Source: Spirometra erinaceieuropaei (Eukaryota; Platyhelminthes; Cestoda; Diphyllobothriidea; Diphyllobothriidae). From it: 64,000 nt of DNA. Positions 35,001-44,000 of the stretch are shown piece by piece; within the stretch, counting starts at the first letter, position 1, and the number at the start of each line of letters is the position of its first letter. The notes beneath the pieces were generated by a model, which was given only the letters and a program-made list of their open reading frames with translations, did not search any database and was not told the origin of the DNA. The translations under genes and the position numbers were made by a program. The stretch lies in contig CACRXP010000030.1 of assembly GCA_902702965.1 (NCBI GenBank), forward strand, positions 1,201,217 through 1,265,216. Direction: 5' to 3'.

Positions 35001-38000
35001 AACCTCTTGCACGTATCAATTTTTTTAGCGTTGTGAACTGACGCTTTCTGTCAACCGTCAAACCAGTACAAAACACTTGCAACACTTCACAGCAAATGTT
35101 TCCCTACGTGATTACCTCACATCCCGGCCAATTGTACTGGCTGGCTAAAACATATGAACACAGGTCCTTCAGTCACGGCCACTCATACGCCACAATGCAT
35201 ACATACTAGGACATAGAGCCCATAAATTTGCTCTTACAAATCCGTAAAAGCGGCCCTCTCACGATCATCGATGCATCATAAGCAAACTTAGCTGAATTTC
35301 CTGTTGCGATTTAATTTTCCTTTTTTTCGTCTGTAGACTGAACTTCAGTCCCAAATACGCAAGGCAGTTGCATCCTGTGGCGTCTCGATATTCGTCTTCG
35401 ACGAGGTGGATAAAATGCCTCCGGGCGTTTTGAATGCACTTGTCCCATTCCTCGGTTTCTCGAAATCCATCGATGGCCTAGACTTCCGTCGATCCATCTT
35501 CATATTTCTCGGGTGATTTACAATTTTTTGGCGTGATTTCTCTAGAACATAGTTGACCTTTAAAATGCTTGCCGTCGAGATCTACAACATTCCTATTGAA
35601 TGATGAAATGACATCGTGCGTGATTTGCGTATTTTTCGAGCGACTTTGCCTGACAAACTTTCCTTTTTCTAAGTCTTGCCCTGTGAAAATGTGAGGTATC
35701 TCGGGCATGCCCGATGAATTTACGCGCTGGTCTATTGTATTGGGCGCACACCGATCCATTGGCTTCCCGAATAAATACCTGATCTGCAGCGACAGAGAAT
35801 GGCAGGTGATGAGGCACTGATGAAATTCGGTTCGATGAAGTGCCTATGACCCATCTGGTAGACCCCAATGGTGGACCAGCTGCGCCAGGTGCGTCTGTGC
35901 GCATGTTTGTGTTTCTAGTCCCAGCTGGTGGTCAGGGTTATGATTGGCTGAATGGAGGCAAACAAGCCCGAAACAGCCCCCAGACTCTGTCGTCTCCCCT
36001 CTTGGCCGACCTTGGCCTGGTAGGTGGCTGCCTGTTCGTGACTCCTATCGCCCATACGAAGCGTATTTGCTTCGGTGTGCGCCCATTATATATGAAATCG
36101 TAGGGGGACGCTCACTGATAGTTTTAACAGAACTCAATCGTCCCGTTGTGCCTTACGGGCTCTCTCTCTCGAGCCCAACCAGCAGCCGCACAGCGGCGCA
36201 TGATATAGGCAGAATGTTATTACCGGCAAAGACAAGGGAGACTCAAATGGCTATTCTGGCATATTAGCTGTCGTCAGCCAGTCATACCCAACCCCGAGGT
36301 GTGGAACACCTAGTGAGCGCCCCTCTACCATTGTACATTCCCTATCGCAACCGACAGGTCAACGAGCCCATTGCCCAGTGGTTAGAGGCGTTAGACTTCT
36401 AACTAACAGGTCCCGGGATCGAACCCCAGGCGTTCCACACTTCGGGGTTGGATATGACTGGCTGACGACTGCTCCTTGACGGTCCTACCAGTTTCGACGA
36501 TGTCCAACGTGTGCTTCACAGCAGGGTGAAAGCAGGGGCGGAGACTTGCACGTGCATCAGTTTACAGTGATAGGAGACTAGCGCAGCATATACCGCACTC
36601 TCTACCTCTCCCACCTGGTCCCGATATCATGGCCGAATCAGGAAGTCCGAGGGCGCAGAGGCCGCAAGGGGTTCACGCAGCGGAAACCGCACCCGGATGT
36701 GCCACTAAACCCCCTGGTCCACAACACCTCTGGACCAAAATTCTAAACAACAGCGAACGCCTTAACCACTGAGCCACGAACTCATTGTCTTGCTCGTTGA
36801 TTTGGTTTGCTCGCTTTCTACCACTGCGTAAAATGGTTTCAATATCATAGATGTTCTGACCAGCGATACGCATAGACAGAACTCCGTAATGACAGGTGAA
36901 GCATTACGTTAATCCTGATGCAAGCACAGTGTGACAGCTCCGCCCATGCATCGTAAAATGAGGGTAGAAAATACGGGAAAGCGGCCCTTCCTCTCGAAGA
37001 GGCTTTTTGAGCAGTTACTCTTTTGGGAACTAGCCGACAGCGACCTGATAAGTACAAGCAGTTTCAACACCCGCATCGTCGTAGAATGAACCTAACCTGG
37101 TGGTAAACACTTAAGTAACCAACCAGAAATCATTGCACCAGTCTTTCTCGTTAGTTGTCCTTCAATATTGAGCTTTCAGGAGGCGAAACCCGCTTTAATG
37201 TTAAATTGTTAGGTTGTGACTACACCAAACTGCATGGACTACTGACCCAGATGTCTTAATATGCTATGCTTTTAAGTGGCAAGCATTATTTATGCACAGT
37301 AGCAAACAGTTTCTAGGCCCCACATTGTTGAATTATGACTGAGTATCTTACCAGAGAGAAAACACATCTACATGCACAAGCTGCCGTAACTCATGGATTG
37401 ACATGTGATTTGCAGGAAACTTCCTGTAGGATCAAAAAGAACGACGGCGGAAAATGGTCGAAAAGCAGAATTCCAGGAGGCGTATGCATCAGGAGTCGCT
37501 TAGTTAAAGCTAGAATCGTATCACCTATAATTAAAAGGGGGACTGGAATGATCATATTCGGCTTATTAGCCGTCATCAGCCAGTCATACTAGACTCCAGG
37601 TTTTGCAAACCCTCAGGCTTGTTCAACCTTTCGGTAGATTGGTGATAAGCATAGCAGCCCCGAGCACGGTACCGGGTACTCACAGAGTGAAAGCTTCTTA
37701 ATAATATATAAAAGGCCACTTTTTGTCTGTGCGAATGCAGACCCGGTTTTGTGCAATAATTTACCGTACTAACAACACAGGTATTAGCTAAAAGCCCAGA
37801 CACGCGTGTTTCGCCGATCTTGTGCCGCTGCCTGACGCAGCTGCGAGGGGTTCGGCTCGTCAGTGGGTCCCCCAGCTTTCCCCGTGTGTTTTCTGGTATA
37901 TGAACTCCAGTTTCAACTTGCCTTGTTTAATTTCCGAGGAAATTAATGCGCGAACTAGGAGCCGGTTTTATGGAATCATGCGTATGACGTGGAAATCTTT

Positions 38001-41000
38001 TGTTCTTTCAAGATAACCTAAATGCCTCCCTCTTAAAATGAAGTTTAGAAAATAACTCAGCCCTTATTAACATTCGGTGCGGGCCGAAGAAGTGCACGAA
38101 CCATAACTTCATTTTTTCCATTTCCCGCCTTGCTGGTTGATTTGGTTGGCGCATTTTTTACCACTGCTTAAAATGGTTTCGATATCATAGGTGTTCTGAC
38201 CAGCGACATGCATAGACAGAACTCCTTAATGGCAGGTGCAGTAACACGCTAATCCTGGTGCAAGTAAAGTGACAACTCTGTCCATGCATCGTAAAATGAC
38301 GGTAGAAAATTCGAAAAAGCGGCCCTTCCTATCGAAGAGGATTTTTGAATAGGTATTTTTTGGGAAGTAGCCGACAGCGACCTGAGAAGTACAAGCGGTC
38401 TCAGCACCTGAACTGGCGTAGAGTGAATGGCCTACGTCGGACTTGAATCAGCAAGCATTCAAGTAACCAGCCAGAAATCATTGCACCAGTCTTTCGCGTT
38501 AGGTGTCCTTCACAGCACACAATATTGAGCTGTCAGGAGGCGAAACCTGCTTTAATGTTAAAAAGTTAGGCTGTGAGGACTCAGAATACCTCATCTGCCC
38601 ACGGTGAGCACCAAACTGCATGACGCAGATGTTTCAATATGCTTTTAAGTGGCAAACATTACTTATGCTCAGTAGCTAAACTGGCGCGGAACCCAGTTCG
38701 AAGCCGGTTTCTAGGTGCTACCAGACAGAAGACACATCTACTTGCAGAGAGTGACGTAACTCATGGAATGGTATGTGATTTGCAGGAAAATTCCTGTAGG
38801 AAAATGGTCGAAAACCAGAAATCTGGGAGACGTGTACATTAGGAGTCGCTTAGACCAGATCAGATCAGATTTATCAAGGGAAAGGTAGGCGAGCGCCTTT
38901 GAACTCCCTTTTGGTTACAATAACGTCATAAGAAAACAATATGTAAGGCAAGTGTGAAAAAAATTAGGTAAGTAGTTACATACAACAAGCATTGGTCACT
39001 GGTATGAATTTGTCTGTGAATGTCTTCTATGTCAAAATTGTACAATATCCTGTACGGTACTGAATGGACCAAGTAATATCAAAGCAAGAGCATATGTGGC
39101 GGTCAGGTTAGAATAGTCTTACTGACAAATAAAAGGAGAACTTAAATGGCCATCTCTTAAAATGAAGTTTAGAAAATAACTCAGCCCTCATTAACATTCG
39201 GTGCGGGCCGAAGAAGTGCACGAACCTTAACTTCATTTTTTTCCATTTTCCGTGAAAAACACGTCTTTTCCTATTGACACCAAACGACGTATTCATATTT
39301 TTAAGTGTGACTTACCTCCTTACCTAACCTTTTCTAAAATTCCGCATTCGTTTCAGTCTAGATGGAAGGTAGCATGATATGAATGCTTAAAAAGTGTATT
39401 TGTTATTACACTTATAAACCCTTGGCAAAAGTAGCTACTATTCGTCATGGCGCCCAAGTTTATTGCAAAAAAATGTCTTACACTTTCTAACACATTGCCT
39501 ACACCTGTTGTCTAACGTATTAAGCCTAATAGACTTTCAAAAGTGACATATGAACCCTGCTCTAAACGACCGAAATTTCTACAACACATGACTCAAGCCC
39601 CTCAAATTTCACTATTTAACAACTGAACCCCATCGGGGCCCTCAGCTAGTTATTTTATGATCTGTGAGGTCCTACCATCTGAACTGGCTAGAATCAACGA
39701 TGTACCCTTTAAATATTATGCTCTTATAAACCTCCATTCTGTCCCTTAGAAACTCCGGCGGAAAAGTCATTAATGAGTATTTACTGGAGGCGGTCTCCCA
39801 GGGAAAGTCGAGGTCTTCCATTCAGTACGGTGATGTGCGTCGGAGTCTGGCAAAAGCGGTTTTTAACGAAAAAGGTGCGTTCAGCGCAGGCATTTGAACT
39901 CAGTCTGCTTCGGCACCCCCAAGCCTTGTATTCCCCTTCTTTGCCCACTTAATGGACCTCTCTTTCTTGCCCTCTCATCTCTGAAGAATGTAGTATCCAC
40001 CGAGCCCGGTCTGTTTAGGACGCGTGGCTCTTTAGAGGTTGCCGAAACTGGGGTCCACACTTTCATGTGGCTTCATATGACGCAAATAACTGGATTATGG
40101 CTCCAACGATGGTGTACATCAGGTTGAGTGTAAAGTTAGGTGTAAAGCGCGTAACCTGCTCAAAATATCGAAACTCGAGTGCATTACTGAACCCTTAAGT
40201 GGCTATTCAATGCAAAGTAAGTGCGAGACTGGCGCTGGACATTTGGGAACATGTGATGAAAATAAGCACGGTACAAGGAACGAAATTGACTCATGTCTGT
40301 ACCCCTTTGAATTTTGAGGCCTCAAAAGGTTGAACCATTTTTTTTCGGTGCTGGATCGTCAAAAGTCCATCTCCTTTATGGTTGTACAGGGAACTACGCG
40401 TACTGGAAAGTCGGTAATTAAAAGCACCGCATGAAAAATTGTTCAGCCATTCTGGCATGCCGTGGAATGGAAAAGATCGGTCAGATGGACTTGCAAAAAT
40501 ATCAGGAGATATAATTACAGGGTATTCTGTATAAGGTTGCACACCGAACCTATCTTTAACCACTGTGCAAGTTACGCTCGGGCAATGTACCACGACTCAA
40601 GCACTGCGCATTTGTTCTGTTAATTCGTTCGTATTTTCTAGAGAAAATGGACAAGTAATCGATTTTTTGTAGGCATTTTATTTTATTCGTTTGAGGCAAA
40701 GTATGTCTTCTTCAAATTTTGTGCCCGAAGGAAAACTGTCTTTCAGTGCTAGGAAAGTTTTTTTCAGTTCCCGAATAGATTTGGACCCGATTTACCGCCT
40801 GTTTTTCGTTGAGGATTTTCAAACTTCTATTGAGTACGAGTTCTATTTTTCTCAACGCTTTTGGTAAGGTGTCGAACATAGTCGTAAAATCGGGCAATGG
40901 ATATAAACTACACTCTACGTTCCATGAGGGGCATTAATAAACGAGTAGGTACGATGTTATTTGAGCAGACATTTCACGGCCCTGAAGTTCTCATAATTCC

Positions 41001-44000
41001 TAACTCGGCCGGAAAATGTCGTCTTTGGATTTAAAAAAACTGGATACGTTGTTTACTACCAAATGAGTACGTTTGTGCGTTTCCTCCAAAATATGTTGTG
41101 GTTTATAAGGACTTTGAAAAGCAATGGAAAAGCTCATAGTAATACAGTTATTTTTACCAAGTGTGATTTTTCAGGCCACCTGTAAGATGCATTCAGAAGC
41201 CGACATTCTGTCATAACTTAAACATCTTGGCGCAATGCCGTTTGATGCTCTACATTACAACCCCACAAAAATATTCTTTTCTATCCAAAAGGAGTTATTG
41301 TTTGTTTTGCAAGATTCCTAAGTTAAACCGTGTGCTCTTTAAACTGTTGTTTTTGTGTTTAGTTACAGTACTGGACGCTGTTGACAATTTTCGTTGGCAC
41401 AGTAAAGAAACTTGGATATCCTAAAACATATTTCGGTCAAAAAGAGATTAACTGTATGCCAACATTAAGAAGTCAGCGCAAATGCATACGCGACATGACA
41501 GTTCGACCGTCGGCTTCGACGATGTCCGCCGTATGCTCCACAACAGAGTGAGGGCAGGCACGGTGACTTGCGCGTGATTGACAGCAGACTTGCGCAGCAT
41601 CTACCGCACTCCGCCTCTCCCACTTGAGCTCGATGTCAAGACATAGTCAAAAAGACCGGGAGCGGGAAAGGACGCAGGTGGCTGGCACCTAGGTGTACCG
41701 CAAACCCCCTCGCCTACAACGGGTACTGACCAGGATTTCAATCAACAACAGCACTGAGGGTCGTCGGGGATCTCAATTGGCGCGACTTGAGCCGACAAAT
41801 GGGTCTTGCCACCACACTCAAAATGTGGGCATTTGTTATGGGTATACATTCCCGATTACGCCTGCCGTCTCCTATCTAGCCCCCGTGTTGGTACAGCACA
41901 TCTGCATCTAGGGGCAAATACGCGACACAAGTATGCAATTGAAACCATATCTGAGGGGCTTCAATCGATATTTTGGAGGTTCTGTAAGGTGTACTATTCA
42001 TTTGGGGCAGAATCTCACATCAGAGGCTGGCCGACAAAAATAGGGGATAATGTAAAAAAGATGAACACACGATCTCTGGGACAGTACGTGTGTTAGGAGT
42101 GCAGGGGGTGGTGTTTGCGATAAGGCTGAGTACACGCCGTCTCACGGCGGCGTGACTGCGTGCACCCTTGGCTGGGAATTGGGTCTCGTCTCTTGGCCGC
42201 GGGAACGGAGCGCGTGATAGCGGGAGGGGTATATCAACGTATTTGTTGATGGCGTTGGTGTCAGACACCCAGGTCTCCAGCAGTCTTCGCCCCGTCTTAT
42301 TGCTGGCCCGCGCCATTCTCCGTGTACTCGCGAAGTTAAATTTGTGGCCTTCCTCCGGGGTGGGAATGGCGACTTGAGATAACGGGTTGCCTCTCTGGAC
42401 TGTCCGTTACTCGCGAACTGAGCCGTCGTCCGGTCTGTCCTGTGTAACGGCGAGGACAGTCCCGGCATGGGATCTGATAACAGTGGATAATGGGACAACA
42501 GTTCTTTTGGACCTGTCAAATGCTGCCTTCGGCCGGTCACGCCACGGACCGCCCAATCACCGGTTGGTAGACAGGCGTGGACAGTCGATTTGGGCATGGG
42601 AGAGAGAAAGAGAGGCCAACACTGGGGTTGGGGAATCCATCCCTACGACAAATCGACACATTCCTCGCTGTAATAAGTCCGACTCTTGCTGACCGGCCGC
42701 ATACCTCGGTCCGTCTCGGGACTGAGAGTCATGTTGCAGTGGCTCCTTCCTAGTGTGGCCTTTATGGCACTCGCCCTCATGTGGGACCTGAGCCACTATT
42801 GAGAAGGCCTGGTAGACGCATTGAGACCAGGTCGCGCGTGGCACGCTCAGACGTACTGTTTAACTTTGTCAGCCACTGAGCCCATGCCCACCTCTGGGCG
42901 TGTGGCTATTGCCCTGTCACCGGAGCCTTTTTATTTTATTTGGTAAGGATAATAGGCAAGGCCTTTGAAAACCCTACTGATTACATGCCAGCATGTTAGA
43001 TACAACTGTACATGAACAATGAAAATAATCGCTATTAAAACGTTACTTGATTCAGTTAAGTAACATCGTTCCAAATAAATAAATTACCGGTGTGGCGGGG
43101 CATTTAGTTCAGGTCCAGACTGGCACGCGTAGACGTGCCGCTTCACTTTGCCAGCCACCGCGCCCACGCTCACGCTACTCTCTCGTCATCGGAGCCGTTT
43201 CCCAAGTCCGCATGCGAAGTTTAAAGATGTAATTTCCTGCTTAATAACTCGGAATTTATTTTTTCGTTTGTCCTCCCTAGGACCAGTATCGTTCATTCTA
43301 TATGCGTGTTCAAATTCCCTGTTTTTATCACAGGTGACGTTCGTCAAGCTGAAGAGAAGCCTTTTAACCTCTCATTAACATAAACGCACGTTTGAGGACT
43401 TTAGTGGACCATTTGCGAATTAGAACGTCTCTCATCTAGGTAATGTGCGATGCCTCTGAAACCCTATTGTAAACGGTACATGCAATATATAACTTTAAAT
43501 AAACTAGCTACTATAAGGTTGTCAGTAATATATACACTTAACATAATATTTTCGTTTGAAAATGCAGGGCCGAAACTCGAGAACATTCAGTTGTGGATGA
43601 TATCGGTCAAATGAAATGACAGTCATCCGCATCAGCGGTAGATGTATGCAGGGCGTTGGTATGGCACAAAAGAGCTGTTCTGTCCAGACAAGCGGTATTT
43701 TCCAAGTAAACATACATGTAGTCTTTGCTTGAATTTCTCCGTGGAATCCGCCATTATCACGTCCTCGGGAAGCCCGTCCCAGGCACTGACGACTCACTGT
43801 GAAAAGCGTATCTGCGAATGTCCAGGCGGCATCGGGATCCCCGAAGTTTTAGAGAGTTTCCACGCAGGTTTGTTGTTGTGGCCAGGGTGAAGAAATCGTC
43901 GAGGTTTAGGGCACAGTCCCGGTTCGTCAATATCCGATACGCCTGTATGAGATCTCCTTGAATCTGCCTGTATTCAAGAGGAAATAGTTTAAGCTCACTA

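Noticed and set aside
36375..36440. Functional tRNA gene
   Set aside because: A and B boxes are present but no closed acceptor stem was seen, and the same head recurs with a common body, so it is a SINE.
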